64,000 nt of DNA from Actinoplanes xinjiangensis (lineage in GTDB: Bacteria > Actinomycetota > Actinomycetes > Mycobacteriales > Micromonosporaceae), in contig NZ_QGGR01000039.1 in NCBI RefSeq assembly GCF_003148685.1, positions 18,623 through 82,622 on the forward strand. Reading direction: 5' to 3'. A model generated the notes under the pieces. That model made no database searches and was not told where the DNA came from. It saw nothing but the letters and a program-made list of their open reading frames with translations. Shown here piece after piece: positions 41,651 through 50,811 of the stretch. The position numbers and the translations under genes were made by a program. Every line of letters starts with the position of its first letter. The stretch's first letter is position 1.

Positions 41651-43507
41651 TCAGGTGTTCTGTTTGATCCTGTTGGTGAGCTCGGCGATCTGGTTGTAGA
41701 GCGACCGCCGCTCCGCCATGTGCTGCCGGATCTTGCGGTCGGCGTGCATGACCGTGGTGTGGTCGCGGCCGCCGAAGGCCTGTCCGATGCGGGGCAGGGA
41801 GAGATCGGTGAGTTCGCGGCACAGATACATCGCGACCTGGCGCGCGTTGACCAGCACCCGGCTGCGGGAGTGGCCGCGCAGATCCTCCAGGCTGACGCCG
41901 AAGTAGTCCGCGGTGGAGACCATGATCTGGTCGGCGGTGATCTCCGGGCCGGCGCCGTCGGGCATGAAGTCCCGCAGCACCTCCTCGGCCAGCGACAACT
42001 GCACCGGCGAGCGGGTGAGGCTGGCGAACGCGGTCACCCGGATCAGGGCGCCCTCCAGCTCCCGGATCGAGTTGGAGACCCGGGACGCGATGAACTCCAG
42101 CACGTCGTCGGGGGCGTACATCCGCTCCTGTGCGGCCTTCTTCTGGAGGATCGCGATACGTGTCTCCAGGTCCGGCGGCTGGATGTCGGCCAGCAGACCC
42201 CACTCGAAGCGGGTCCGCATCCGGTCCTCGAGGGTGGCCAGCTGCCGTGGCGAACGGTCCGAGCTGATCACGATCTGCTTGTTGGCGTTGTGGAGCGTGT
42301 TGAACGTGTGGAAGAACTCCTCCTGCGTGCGCTCCCGGTTCTCGAGGAACTGGATGTCGTCGATCAGGAGGATGTCGACGTCGCGGTAGCGCCGCTGGAA
42401 CGCCTGCGTCTTGTCGTCGCGCAGGCTGTTGATGAAATCGTTGGTGAACTCCTCGGTCGAGACGTAGCGCACCGACCGCGCGTGCCCGAGGGTGGTGGCG
42501 TAATGCCCGATCGCGTGCAGGAGGTGGGTCTTGCCCAGCCCGGAGCTGCCGTAGATGAAGAGCGGGTTGTACGCCTTCGCCGGGGATTCGGCGACCGCCA
42601 CCGACGCCGCGTGCGCGAAACGGTTGGACGAGCCGATGACGAACGTCTCGAACATGTACTTCGGGTTGAGCCGGTTGCCGTCCTGCCCGCCGGGCCGCGG
42701 CGACGTGCCCGGCCCGCGCAGGTCGACCGGGGGGCGCCCGGGACCGTTGTCGCCGGCTCGCACGGGCATCTGGTCCCGCCGGTCCGGGCCGGGCATCTGC
42801 CGGTCGTCCGGATGCCGTCGGTTGTCCCGCAGCTGGGCCGCATCGGTCGCCATCCGGTGCGCGACCGAGTCGTTCGGCGTGTCCTGATCGGCCGGGTGTG
42901 TCGCGGGCGACCGGTTCACCGGCGGCTGCGGGGCCTGCTGCGGCATCGGGTCGGCGAAGAGCGCCTCCTGGCCGTCCCGGGCCGTCGGCACCCCTCGCGA
43001 ATACGGCGCCTGCGGCGCCGAGTGCTGGGCGGATCCGGTTGGGTACGGCTCGGGCGCGTGCTCGGCCGGACCGAAGGCGGCCTGCTGGAACGGCGGCTCC
43101 GGCATCCGCTGCGGACCGGTGTATCCGGGCAGCTCAGGCTGGTACGGGCCGGGATCGGCATAGTGCCGTGGCTGCGGCTCGACGATGGGTGCCGGCGCCT
43201 GATCGGCGGGTTTTCCATACACCGTGCCGGGCATGCCGGAGCCGTCCTCCGGAGGACGGACGGTGACCGCGACCTGTATCGGCCGGCTCAGACGTTTCGT
43301 CAGAGCCTCGGTGATCGCCGGGCGCAGCCGGGACTCGATGATGTCGCGGGTGTAGGTGTCCGGAACCGAGAGAAGTGCCGTGTCCTCGACGATGGCCCGC
43401 AAGCGGGTGAACTGTAGATAGGCGCGCTGCTGCCGTGACGCGATCTCGTCGGACAACTCTTCCAACGTGTCACGCCACAACGTGCCCAGGTCGACCTGAT
43501 CGGCCAC
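41651..43507 (-). CDS. dnaA: Chromosomal replication initiator DnaA
   Basis: 618 residues from GTG 43507 (VADQVDLGTLW). Domain I spans residues 1-85; a long Pro/Gln/Arg-rich domain II covers about 86-290, as in Streptomyces-type DnaA. The AAA+ domain has Walker A GSSGLGKTHLLHAIG and Walker B ILLIDDIQFLENRE. Domain IV ends with ARQVAMYLCRELTDLSLPRIGQAFGGRDHTTVMHA. The frame is open to 43615, but sequence before the GTG is not domain I-like. DnaA binds the oriC boxes and opens the origin. Two DnaA boxes at 43628-43647 upstream suggest autoregulation. Confidence 0.97.
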   Translation of the reverse strand: MADQVDLGTLWRDTLEELSDEIASRQQRAYLQFTRLRAIVEDTALLSVPDTYTRDIIESRLRPAITEALTKRLSRPIQVAVTVRPPEDGSGMPGTVYGKPADQAPAPIVEPQPRHYADPGPYQPELPGYTGPQRMPEPPFQQAAFGPAEHAPEPYPTGSAQHSAPQAPYSRGVPTARDGQEALFADPMPQQAPQPPVNRSPATHPADQDTPNDSVAHRMATDAAQLRDNRRHPDDRQMPGPDRRDQMPVRAGDNGPGRPPVDLRGPGTSPRPGGQDGNRLNPKYMFETFVIGSSNRFAHAASVAVAESPAKAYNPLFIYGSSGLGKTHLLHAIGHYATTLGHARSVRYVSTEEFTNDFINSLRDDKTQAFQRRYRDVDILLIDDIQFLENRERTQEEFFHTFNTLHNANKQIVISSDRSPRQLATLEDRMRTRFEWGLLADIQPPDLETRIAILQKKAAQERMYAPDDVLEFIASRVSNSIRELEGALIRVTAFASLTRSPVQLSLAEEVLRDFMPDGAGPEITADQIMVSTADYFGVSLEDLRGHSRSRVLVNARQVAMYLCRELTDLSLPRIGQAFGGRDHTTVMHADRKIRQHMAERRSLYNQIAELTNRIKQNT

Positions 43508-44077
43508 CGCCGCGCCACCCCCATCGCCACCGACCCCCGGTGGGCCTTGTCCGGCCTCTCGCCTGTGCCTGTCGGCTCCCCCGAACCCAGCACAGTTAAC
43601 GTGCTGAACACGCACGGCGCCAACCGGCTATCCACAGGTTATCCACAACCCGTGGGGGTGCCGGTGGCCGCTCCCGGCCGGACGGTCGGCAGATTTACCG
43701 GAGCCTGGAGTGGCGCGGGCGGTAAACAGGCTCACCGTGGCGAACGATCCACCTGCTTGTCCGGTTTTGGCCGCCGCCTCGCGGTCTGCGAACGGCCGGT
43801 AAGACCAGCAACCGCGCACGCTAACAGCGGCGAGAGGTCGACTACAACCGCCGTCCGGGCCATCCGCTGCCCAGAGCGAAGAAAAGATTCACTTTGTGCA
43901 CGGAAAGACCTGGTCGGATGAGGGTGCCCGCCCATGTCGGCGTGCCGACCCAGGATATGGTTGACCGCCCAGGGGGGCCTGCGTAGGGTTGGGCGGTTGC
44001 TCCGCCGCGCTCTGCTAAAGTGGCGTCTTGCAGCGCACGATGCCCCCAGAGTCGTAGTACGAAGACGGAGTTTTGAC
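43508..44077. other. dnaA-rpmH divergent promoter region
   Basis: 570 bases without a gene, containing the promoters of dnaA (leftward) and rpmH (rightward) and the two DnaA boxes. I see no repeat or additional gene. Confidence 0.75.
43628..43647. promoter_or_regulatory. Two DnaA boxes upstream of dnaA
   Basis: ctatccaca at 43628-43636 and a perfect ttatccaca at 43639-43647, about 120-140 bases before the dnaA start. Spacing of two bases and same orientation favour cooperative DnaA binding. Confidence 0.8.
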
Positions 44078-44215
44078 GTGAGCAAGCGCACCTACCAGCC
44101 GAACAACCGCCGGCGTGCCAAGACCCACGGCTTCCGGCTGCGCATGCGCACCCGCGCCGGCCGTGCCATCCTGTCTGCTCGCCGGGCCAAGGGCCGTGGC
44201 GAGCTGTCGGCCTGA
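44078..44215 (+). CDS. rpmH: Ribosomal protein bL34
   Basis: 45 residues from GTG 44078: the universal pattern SKRTYQPNNRRRAKTHGF followed by RLRMRTRAGRAILSARRAKGR. A small, very basic protein of the 50S subunit. It starts the classical rpmH-rnpA-yidD-yidC-khpB-rsmG cluster that runs away from dnaA. Confidence 0.98.
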   Translation: MSKRTYQPNNRRRAKTHGFRLRMRTRAGRAILSARRAKGRGELSA

Positions 44216-44251
44216 GCCGACCGTTAGTCCGGTCGGAATGCCCAGGTAGTC

Positions 44252-44608
44252 GTGCTTGCCGCGGCGCAACGACTGCGGCGTAGTGCGGACTTCGCCGCAG
44301 CGATCCGCGGTGGCCGTAGGGCCGGCCGCGGGACCCTGGTCGTCCACCTGCTTGTCGACGAGCCGGCGTTCGCCTCCACGGCGCGCGCCGGCTTTGTCGT
44401 GTCCAAAGCGGTGGGCAACTCGGTCGTCCGCAACCGGGTCCAACGACGGCTTCGGCACCTGATCCGGCCGCTGCTCAGCGAGCTTCCGGCGGGCGCGACC
44501 GTGGTCGTCCGGGCACTACCCCCGGCGGCCGGGGCCACCTCCGCCACTCTCGCCACCGACCTGGAGGGCGCGCTCGCGTCCGCCCGTAGACCCCGGCGGC
44601 AACGATGA
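44252..44608 (+). CDS. rnpA: Ribonuclease P protein component
   Basis: 118 residues starting GTG at 44252. The RNase P protein fold is clear: LRRSADFAAAIRGGRR, then RAGFVVSKAVGNSVVRNRVQRRLRHLIRP with the RNR motif. It binds the catalytic RNA and helps process tRNA 5' ends. Its stop overlaps the yidD start (ATGA), so the cluster is translationally coupled. The C-terminus (GALASARRPRRQR) is basic as usual. Confidence 0.97.
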   Translation: MLAAAQRLRRSADFAAAIRGGRRAGRGTLVVHLLVDEPAFASTARAGFVVSKAVGNSVVRNRVQRRLRHLIRPLLSELPAGATVVVRALPPAAGATSATLATDLEGALASARRPRRQR

Positions 44609-44862
44609 GCCTGGCCGCCCGGCTCCTGACCGCTCCGGTCGTCGCGTACCGTCGATACTTGAGTCCGGCGCTGCCGGCACGTTGTCGGTTCTATCCCTCA
44701 TGCAGTGCCTACGCCCAGGAATCACTGGCGCGGCACGGCGCCCTGCGGGGGACGGGCCTGGCGATCTGGCGGCTCCTACGATGCCATCCCTTCCACCCTG
44801 GCGGGTATGACCCGGTGCCTGACCCGATCCGTCACCGTCCTGCCGATGTGACTGGAGCTTAG
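44605..44862 (+). CDS. yidD: Membrane protein insertion efficiency factor YidD
   Basis: 85 residues: PVVAYRRYLSPALPARCRFYPSCSAYAQESLARHG and the later LAIWRLLRCHPFHPGGYDPVP are diagnostic, with the conserved Cys residues and an amphipathic N-terminal helix. It assists YidC-dependent membrane insertion at the inner side of the membrane. It is coupled with rnpA upstream and is one base from yidC downstream. Confidence 0.97.
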   Translation: MSLAARLLTAPVVAYRRYLSPALPARCRFYPSCSAYAQESLARHGALRGTGLAIWRLLRCHPFHPGGYDPVPDPIRHRPADVTGA

Positions 44863-44863
44863 A

Positions 44864-45889
44864 TTGAGTCTCGACCCGATCTACTACGCCATCTCGTGGA
44901 TTCTTCTGCGCTGGCATTCCCTGTGGGACGCGATCGGCATACCCGACGGCCGCGTGATCGGCACCAACTGGGCGTGGATCCTCTCCATCTTCTTCCTCGT
45001 GGTGACCCTGCGCGTCATCCTCTTCCCGGTCTTCGTCAAGCAGATCAAGAGCCAGCGCGCCATGCAGGCGCTCCAGCCCAAGGTCAAGGCGCTCCAGGAG
45101 AAGCACAAGGGCGACCGGGAGACGCTCCAGAAAGAAATGATGGAGCTGTACCGGACGGAGAAGGCGAACCCGCTGATGGGCTGCCTTCCGATGTTCCTGC
45201 AGATTCCGGTTTTCTTCGGGCTCTTCCACGTGCTTCAGCACCTGAAGCCCAGCCTCTCCGACGAGATGAAGCAGCTGTACGGCTGGCCGCTCGCCCAGTT
45301 CAACAGCGCCGCCGACGCGCACCTCTTCAACGTCCCGATCAGTGCCAAGTTCGGCTCATCGGCCGCTGAACTGTCCGCCCTCGGCGCCAACGGCACGACC
45401 GTCAAGATCCTGGCAGCGGTCCTGGTGCTGGTCATGATGGCCACCACGTTCCTCACCCAGCGGCAGATGATCCTCAAGACCGGCTGGGCCGAGGACCCGC
45501 AGCAGCTGATGATCCAGCGGCTGATGCTCTACGGCATCCCGTTCACGCTGCTGTTCTCCGGTGCGCTGTTCCCGATCGGTGTCGTCATCTACTGGGTGAC
45601 GAACAACCTGTTCACCCTGGCGCAGCAGCAGTGGGTGCTCCGTAAGTTCCCGCCGCCCCAGATGGCGAACAAGGGTGGCCCCGGCGCCCGTCCGGCTGCC
45701 GGCACCAAGGTCGCGGGCGGCCCGAAGAGCCCGGTTCAGCCCGCCCGGACAGGTGGCCTCTTCAGTCGCAAGACCGAGCCGGAGCCGGTGAGTCCGGTGG
45801 TCGACACCAAGGCCCTCGCACCCAAGCCGGGCGCTAAACCGGTGAATCCCAAGAAGGGCGCCCGACCGGCGAACAAACCCAAGGGATGA
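44864..45889 (+). CDS. yidC: Membrane protein insertase YidC/Oxa1
   Basis: 341 residues starting TTG at 44864, one base after the yidD stop. Five hydrophobic segments and the family core (FVKQIKSQRAMQALQPKVKALQEKHKGDRE; NPLMGCLPMFLQIPVFFGLFHVLQ; GIPFTLLFSGALFPIGVVIYWVTNNLFTLAQQ) are present. The C-terminal about 70 residues are Lys/Pro/Gly-rich, as expected for ribosome contact. It inserts proteins into the cytoplasmic membrane alone or with SecYEG. Confidence 0.96.
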   Translation: MSLDPIYYAISWILLRWHSLWDAIGIPDGRVIGTNWAWILSIFFLVVTLRVILFPVFVKQIKSQRAMQALQPKVKALQEKHKGDRETLQKEMMELYRTEKANPLMGCLPMFLQIPVFFGLFHVLQHLKPSLSDEMKQLYGWPLAQFNSAADAHLFNVPISAKFGSSAAELSALGANGTTVKILAAVLVLVMMATTFLTQRQMILKTGWAEDPQQLMIQRLMLYGIPFTLLFSGALFPIGVVIYWVTNNLFTLAQQQWVLRKFPPPQMANKGGPGARPAAGTKVAGGPKSPVQPARTGGLFSRKTEPEPVSPVVDTKALAPKPGAKPVNPKKGARPANKPKG

Positions 45890-46017
45890 TCGCAGCTCGG
45901 GTGCTTCCCGCGGGTGCCCGAGCGCTCCCCTCGGTTTTCAGTGACCTCCCCGCGCTTCACCGCGCGGGAAACAGCGGACCGACTTCGGTCCGGCCCGAAC
46001 ACAACGGAGATGAAACC

Positions 46018-46602
46018 GTGACCGACACCAGCACTCCCCCTTCCGCCGACTCGTCAGCAGAAGACATCGCTGCCGAGCCGGCCGGCACCGACGAGGCAGG
46101 CGCCTCGACTGAGGCCAAGAAGTCGGAGAGCGTCGCCTCGGACGGCGACCTGTTCCGCCAGAGCGAGATCGCCGCTGACTACGTCGAGGGTCTGCTGGAC
46201 ATCCTCGACTACGACGGCGACATCGACGAGCTCGTCTCCGCGGGCCGGCCGATGGTCGAGGTCGTCGGCGGCCGTCTCCAGCCGCTCGTCGGCCAGCGCG
46301 GCGCGACCCTCGAGGCGCTGCAGGAACTCACCCGCCTGGCGATCTTCCGGGCCACCGGGTCGCCGAGCCGGCTGCTGCTCGACATCGGCGGCTACCGGGC
46401 TGCCCGCCGTAAGGAACTCGCCGCCGTCGCGCGCAACGCGGTCGAGAAGGTCAAGGAGCACGGTGACCCGGTGCGCCTGGAGCCGATGTCGGCGTTCGAG
46501 CGCAAGTGCGTTCACGACGTCGTCAACGCAATCCCGGGCGTGCAGAGCGAGTCGGAAGGCGTCGAGCCGAGCCGCCGCATCGTGGTGCGTGTGGCGGACT
46601 GA
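46018..46602 (+). CDS. khpB: RNA-binding protein KhpB/Jag (KH and R3H domains)
   Basis: 194 residues from GTG 46018, preceded by cggaga. A Ser/Glu-rich disordered N-terminus (about 1-45) precedes a KH domain (about 60-130, VEVVGGRLQPLVGQRGATLEALQELTRLAI) and an R3H domain (RLEPMSAFERKCVHDVVNAI... GVEPSRRIVVRV). The protein binds small RNAs and mRNAs with KhpA and is linked to cell-wall growth in other Gram-positives. The Jag-N domain of Firmicutes is absent, normal for Actinobacteria. It is two bases from rsmG. Confidence 0.94.
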   Translation: MTDTSTPPSADSSAEDIAAEPAGTDEAGASTEAKKSESVASDGDLFRQSEIAADYVEGLLDILDYDGDIDELVSAGRPMVEVVGGRLQPLVGQRGATLEALQELTRLAIFRATGSPSRLLLDIGGYRAARRKELAAVARNAVEKVKEHGDPVRLEPMSAFERKCVHDVVNAIPGVQSESEGVEPSRRIVVRVAD

Positions 46603-46604
46603 TC

Positions 46605-47594
46605 GTGACTGATACCCGCTACGGCGCGGGTGACTCCGGCCCGGGCGATGGGATGCCCGGGCCGTCGTCTTTCCCCGCCGACTCCTCGCCCTCGTCGGCA
46701 GACTCCTCGCCTGCATCGGCCGGTTCCGTGCCTGCATCGGCCGGTTTCCCGCCCTCATCGGCCGGCTCCTCGCCCCTGCCCCCTGGCTCCTCGCCCCTGC
46801 CCGCCGGTTCCTCGTCCCCATCCGCCGGCTCCGAGTTAGGGGAGCCGCCGCCCGCTGCCGCTGCCGTCTTCGGTGAGCGACTCGAACTTGCTCGGCGGTA
46901 TGCCGAACTGCTCGCCACCGAAGGAGTCCTCCGTGGGCTGATCGGGCCGCGTGAGACGCCCCGACTGTGGGAGCGGCATCTGGTCAACTGTGGGGTGATG
47001 GCCGAGATGATCCCCGTCGGCGCCGGCGTGGTGGACGTCGGTTCCGGTGCCGGGCTGCCCGGACTCGTGTTGGCGGTGGCCCGGCCGGACCTCGCCATCA
47101 CGTTGGTCGAGCCGTTGGCACGGCGTACCGCCTTCCTCGATGAAGCGGTGGAAGTTCTCGGTCTGGACAACGTCATGGTCATCCGCGGGCGGGCCGAGGA
47201 GGTCGTGGACCACCTGCCCGGTGCCGATGTGGTCACCGCGCGGGCAGTGGCGGCACTCGACAAGCTCACCGGGTGGTGTCTGCCACTCGCGGCGGTCGGA
47301 GGGCGGTTGCTGGCCATGAAGGGGTCCTCAGCCGCGGAAGAGATCGCCGAGCATGCGGCGGCGATCGAGGCACTCGGCGGTGGGTCCGTGGAGATCCGGC
47401 TGTGCGGCAGCGGGCTGATCGATCCGCCGACGACCGTGGTCGAGATCGTCAAAGAACGGCATGTCCTGCCTGGGCGGCAGAAGGCCGGTCCGGTGTCGGC
47501 CCGCAAGGCCGCACGGTCATCCCCCTCCTCGGGTACGGGTGGCGCCAGGAACAGTGGCCGTGGCGGCGGGCGTGGGAGATCGCGTAGAGGGTGA
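46605..47594 (+). CDS. rsmG: 16S rRNA (guanine527-N7)-methyltransferase with repeat-rich extension
   Basis: 329 residues from GTG 46605. The methyltransferase proper begins near residue 90 (ERLELARRYAELLATEGVLRGLIGPRE; HLVNCGVMAEMIPVGAGVVDVGSGAGLPGLVLAVA with the SAM-binding loop). RsmG methylates 16S rRNA G527; loss gives low-level streptomycin resistance. The first about 80 residues are Ser/Pro/Ala-rich and come from imperfect DNA repeats (about 46670-46840), and the end is Gly/Arg-rich. Family members are usually near 210-240 residues, so the extension is odd. An internal start could give a shorter form, but no better ribosome-binding site is obvious. Confidence 0.93.
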   Translation: MTDTRYGAGDSGPGDGMPGPSSFPADSSPSSADSSPASAGSVPASAGFPPSSAGSSPLPPGSSPLPAGSSSPSAGSELGEPPPAAAAVFGERLELARRYAELLATEGVLRGLIGPRETPRLWERHLVNCGVMAEMIPVGAGVVDVGSGAGLPGLVLAVARPDLAITLVEPLARRTAFLDEAVEVLGLDNVMVIRGRAEEVVDHLPGADVVTARAVAALDKLTGWCLPLAAVGGRLLAMKGSSAAEEIAEHAAAIEALGGGSVEIRLCGSGLIDPPTTVVEIVKERHVLPGRQKAGPVSARKAARSSPSSGTGGARNSGRGGGRGRSRRG

Positions 47595-48019
47595 GTTACC
47601 GGCCCGTAGGCGATTCTCCCGTGGCTGGAGGGTCTGGTGGGACTCCGCGACGGGACGGGCTTCGTTGAGCGGTCAACGTGGGGCTCAGAGGGCCTGGCGG
47701 TTCGACTGCGAGATGTCGTCGGTGCCCCGGGGGTGCGGCTCTGGTCGTACCCCCTCGGTGGTGTTGATTTTCGGGGAGCGCAGCGAGCCGCGAGACGGCC
47801 CCCGTATGTTCGCGGCAGGCCTGTGCTCGGCGTCATGGTGTTTGAGGCGTTGTTGGAAGACGATGGAGCGACATTGTGCTCGCTCCATCGGACAGACGAC
47901 GATGGCGACACATGCCCGACACCCGTAGGCTGGCCGGATGTCGATAGTGTGGACCGGATCTCCACTGCCGGAGCCACGTTCTGCCGGCCAACCCCTTCCT
48001 AACCATCAGGGATGAAGCG
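47595..48019. other. rsmG-parA intergenic region
   Basis: 425 bases that probably contain the parAB promoter. One open frame (47637-48002, GTG start) spans it, but its composition is not clearly coding and I do not call it. Confidence 0.5.
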
Positions 48020-49153
48020 GTGCATGAGTACGGTGTTTCACGTGAAACCGAGTCGCCTCTCGACAGGCCGTCGGGAGTGAGCGTCGGCGGGCCGCATGCG
48101 AGCGACCAGAATGTTCCGCTGCCCCGCCCGGGCGGATATGGCTCCCCATCAGCGCACGAATACGGCGCGCCGATGCCCCATCAGGGCGCGTCCAGCCCAG
48201 GTCCGGCGGCCGTGGCTCCTTCTTCAGGGGTGCCGGTTCAGTCGACCGAGCATGTTTCACGTGAAACGCCAGCCGCGGATGAGGACGATCCGCCCCTTGC
48301 TATGGAAGCGTTGCGAGCTGTGCAGATCCTCAACCCGAGCGGCGAGATCATCATGCCGCGCCCAGACCACCCCCGGGTGATTTGCGTCGCCAACCAGAAG
48401 GGCGGCGTCGGGAAGACGACCACGACGGTCAACCTGGCGGTGGCGCTCGCGCTCCATGGCAACCGTGTGCTGGTGGTTGACCTGGACCCGCAGGGCAACG
48501 CGTCGACCGGCCTGAACGTGCCCCACCATGCCGGAGTGCCGGATGTCTACGACTGCCTCATCGACAACGTGCCGCTGGCCGAGGTCGCTCAGCAGGTCGA
48601 GGGCATTCCGAACCTCTTCTGCGTGCCGGCCACCATCGACCTCGCCGGTGCGGAAATCGAGCTGGTCTCGGTGGTGGCTCGTGAGTCCCGGTTGGCCCGG
48701 GCGATCGCCGGTCACCCGGAGAAGTTCGACTACGTCTTCATCGACTGCCCGCCCTCGTTGGGCCTGTTGACGGTCAACGCCCTGTGCGCGGCGCAGGAGG
48801 TTCTGATCCCGATTCAGTGCGAGTACTACGCGCTGGAAGGTCTCAATCAGCTGATCAACAACATCAACTTGGTGCGTCAGCACCTCAATCCCACCCTCGA
48901 CGTCTCTACGATCTTGCTGACGATGTACGACCGGCGTACGCGACTGGCAGATGCGGTGGAACAGGACGTGCGGAACCACTTCGGCGCAAAGGTGCTGAAC
49001 GCGGTGATCCCCCGAAACGTGCGCGTATCGGAGGCTCCGAGCTACGGCCAGTCGGTGATGACCTACGATCCGGGTTCACGAGGAGCCACCAGCTACTTCG
49101 AGGCTGCCCTGGAACTCGCCGTTCGTGGGGTCAATACGGGAGGCACTGCATGA
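48020..49153 (+). CDS. parA: Chromosome partitioning ATPase ParA
   Basis: 377 residues from GTG 48020. The Walker-type ATPase starts near residue 117 with VICVANQKGGVGKTTTTVNLA (deviant Walker A), then VLVVDLDPQGNASTGL and FDYVFIDCPPSLGLLTVNAL. The first 110 residues are a Pro/Ser-rich extension whose coding sequence contains two perfect parS sites, each read as VSRET. An internal ATG at 48302 (MEALRAVQIL) is an alternative start; then the parS sites would lie in the leader. ParA forms nucleoid-bound gradients that move ParB-parS complexes. It overlaps parB by four bases. Confidence 0.96.
   Translation: MHEYGVSRETESPLDRPSGVSVGGPHASDQNVPLPRPGGYGSPSAHEYGAPMPHQGASSPGPAAVAPSSGVPVQSTEHVSRETPAADEDDPPLAMEALRAVQILNPSGEIIMPRPDHPRVICVANQKGGVGKTTTTVNLAVALALHGNRVLVVDLDPQGNASTGLNVPHHAGVPDVYDCLIDNVPLAEVAQQVEGIPNLFCVPATIDLAGAEIELVSVVARESRLARAIAGHPEKFDYVFIDCPPSLGLLTVNALCAAQEVLIPIQCEYYALEGLNQLINNINLVRQHLNPTLDVSTILLTMYDRRTRLADAVEQDVRNHFGAKVLNAVIPRNVRVSEAPSYGQSVMTYDPGSRGATSYFEAALELAVRGVNTGGTA
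48035..48048. promoter_or_regulatory. parS site 1 in parA 5' region
   Basis: Exact GTTTCACGTGAAAC 15 bases after the GTG of parA. Confidence 0.95.
48254..48267. promoter_or_regulatory. parS site 2 in parA 5' region
   Basis: Exact GTTTCACGTGAAAC, in the same reading frame as the first site, 219 bases downstream of it. Confidence 0.95.
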
Positions 49154-50274
49154 AGAACCGGCGGGGTGGCCTGGGCCGCGGCCTGGGCGCACTGATCCCG
49201 ACGGCGCCCGCCGGCGAAACGGCAACCTCGGTCGAGGTGTTGCCGGATCCCGTTGTTGAGCCGTCGACGTCAGCGTCGGCGCCCGCTCCGGTGCCTGGTT
49301 CCGTGTCCGGGTCGGTACCCGCTTCGGTACCCGCCCAGCCGGCCGCCGTATCGCCGTCAAGTTCGGAGACGGCTTCCGTGGGCTCCTCCGCAGCGTCTTC
49401 CACGGAGTCGGATCTCGCCCCCGTTCCTGGCGCCCGGTTCGCTGAACTACCGGTGTCGGCGATCGAGCCGAATGCCAAGCAGCCGCGGCACGTCTTCGAC
49501 GAAGAGGCACTGGAAGAACTCAAGACCTCCATCCAAGAGGTCGGCTTCCTCCAGCCGATCGTGGTGCGGGAACTGGGTGACGGCCGTTACGAGCTGGTCA
49601 TGGGTGAGCGCCGCTGGCGTGCCGCCCAGGCCGTCGGACGGGAGACCATTCCGGCGATCGTCCGTGACACCCCGGACGACGCGATGCTCCGGGACGCGTT
49701 GCTCGAGAACATTCACCGCGCCAACCTCAACCCACTCGAAGAGGCGGCCGCTTATCAGCAGCTGCTCGAAGAGTTCGGGGCTACACACGAGGAACTGGCC
49801 CGGCGGATCGGGCGCAGCCGACCGCAGATCTCCAACACGATCCGGTTGATGAACCTGCCCGCTGCCGTGCAGCGTCGCGTGGCTGCCGGCATCCTGTCGG
49901 CGGGTCACGCGCGGGCGCTGCTCGGGCTCGACAACAGTGCGGCTCAGGATGCGCTTGCTGAGCGGATCGTTCGGGAAGGGCTGTCGGTTCGGGCCACCGA
50001 GGAGATCGTGCATCTCGCGGCCTCCGAGGAGGCGACCGCTAAGAAGGCGGCGCCGACTCGGCGGGCGAAGGTACACGCGCCGGCGCTGAACGACTTGGCC
50101 GAACGGCTGTCGGATCGGTTCGACACCCGGGTGAAGGTCGACATCGGACGGAACAAGGGCAAGATCACGATAGAGTTCGCGACTGTTGACGATCTTGAGC
50201 GCATCGTCGGCATGATTGGTGTTGAGGAAGAAGGCGCGGGGGCGGCTCGGGAGAGCGGCGAGCCTGAGGACTGA
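49150..50274 (+). CDS. parB: Chromosome partitioning protein ParB
   Basis: 374 residues from ATG 49150, overlapping the parA stop (ATGA). The start MKNRRGGLGRGLGALIP is typical and interacts with ParA. A Ser/Ala/Pro linker precedes the CTPase/N-domain (LPVSAIEPNAKQPRHVF; VMGERRWRAAQAVG; ENIHRANLNPLEEAAAYQQL), then the helix-turn-helix (HEELARRIGRSRPQISNTIRL) and a C-terminal dimerisation domain. ParB loads at parS and spreads as a CTP-dependent clamp. A hairpin terminator follows at 50294. Confidence 0.97.
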   Translation: MKNRRGGLGRGLGALIPTAPAGETATSVEVLPDPVVEPSTSASAPAPVPGSVSGSVPASVPAQPAAVSPSSSETASVGSSAASSTESDLAPVPGARFAELPVSAIEPNAKQPRHVFDEEALEELKTSIQEVGFLQPIVVRELGDGRYELVMGERRWRAAQAVGRETIPAIVRDTPDDAMLRDALLENIHRANLNPLEEAAAYQQLLEEFGATHEELARRIGRSRPQISNTIRLMNLPAAVQRRVAAGILSAGHARALLGLDNSAAQDALAERIVREGLSVRATEEIVHLAASEEATAKKAAPTRRAKVHAPALNDLAERLSDRFDTRVKVDIGRNKGKITIEFATVDDLERIVGMIGVEEEGAGAARESGEPED

Positions 50275-50293
50275 CTCCTCCCTCTGGGGGTGC

Positions 50294-50323
50294 GAGGCGC
50301 GTGGTTGATCACGCGCCTCTTTC
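50294..50323 (+). terminator. Intrinsic terminator after parB
   Basis: gaggcgcgtg and cacgcgcctc form a perfect 10-bp stem with a 6-base loop, followed by tttctcgttt. Confidence 0.85.
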
Positions 50324-50776
50324 TCGTTTGCGATGGGTCTTCGGATTAAAGGGGCAAAGTTCGCGTTCCGAAGTGTCGATTATGGGGCGTAGCGGGATCC
50401 TGAAATCCCAGGAGAATCGTTCTGAGAGAACCGGAACTGACGCTGGTTGGGCGTCTCTCGACTACGGCCGGGCTTGCCAATACGAATGTGAGTCGCTTTC
50501 CGGGCTCTCGCGAAACTGGTCGGGAGCTGATGGTGCGGCCAGCTTTGACGGCTGCGGGAACGTCACGGGACATGAGCCTCGGCCGTCGGATGCGTCGCCC
50601 GTCGAAGTGCCTTCCGTTCAGTTCCCTTCGTGATCGCGGGTTCGCCTGTGGACTCGATAGTTGCTGACGCGAGCAGTCGGTGGCCTATTCGGTAGTCACC
50701 AGTGACTTGTTTGGTTGCCCGCCTTCGGCTAGCCATAGGCGGTGACGATCCCTCGGCGGGTGGCTCTAGGGTTCAT

Positions 50777-50811
50777 GCCGGTCGCCGGTCGCCGGTCGCC
50801 GGTCGCCGGTC
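50777..50811. repeat. 7-bp tandem repeat, five copies
   Basis: Unit gccggtc repeated five times without change, then degenerate copies with ggtcgagggccgtc. Confidence 0.95.

Noticed and set aside
47637..48002. 121-residue open frame between rsmG and parA
   Set aside because: Composition is ambiguous, no ribosome-binding site or family is recognised, and the region should contain the parAB promoter.
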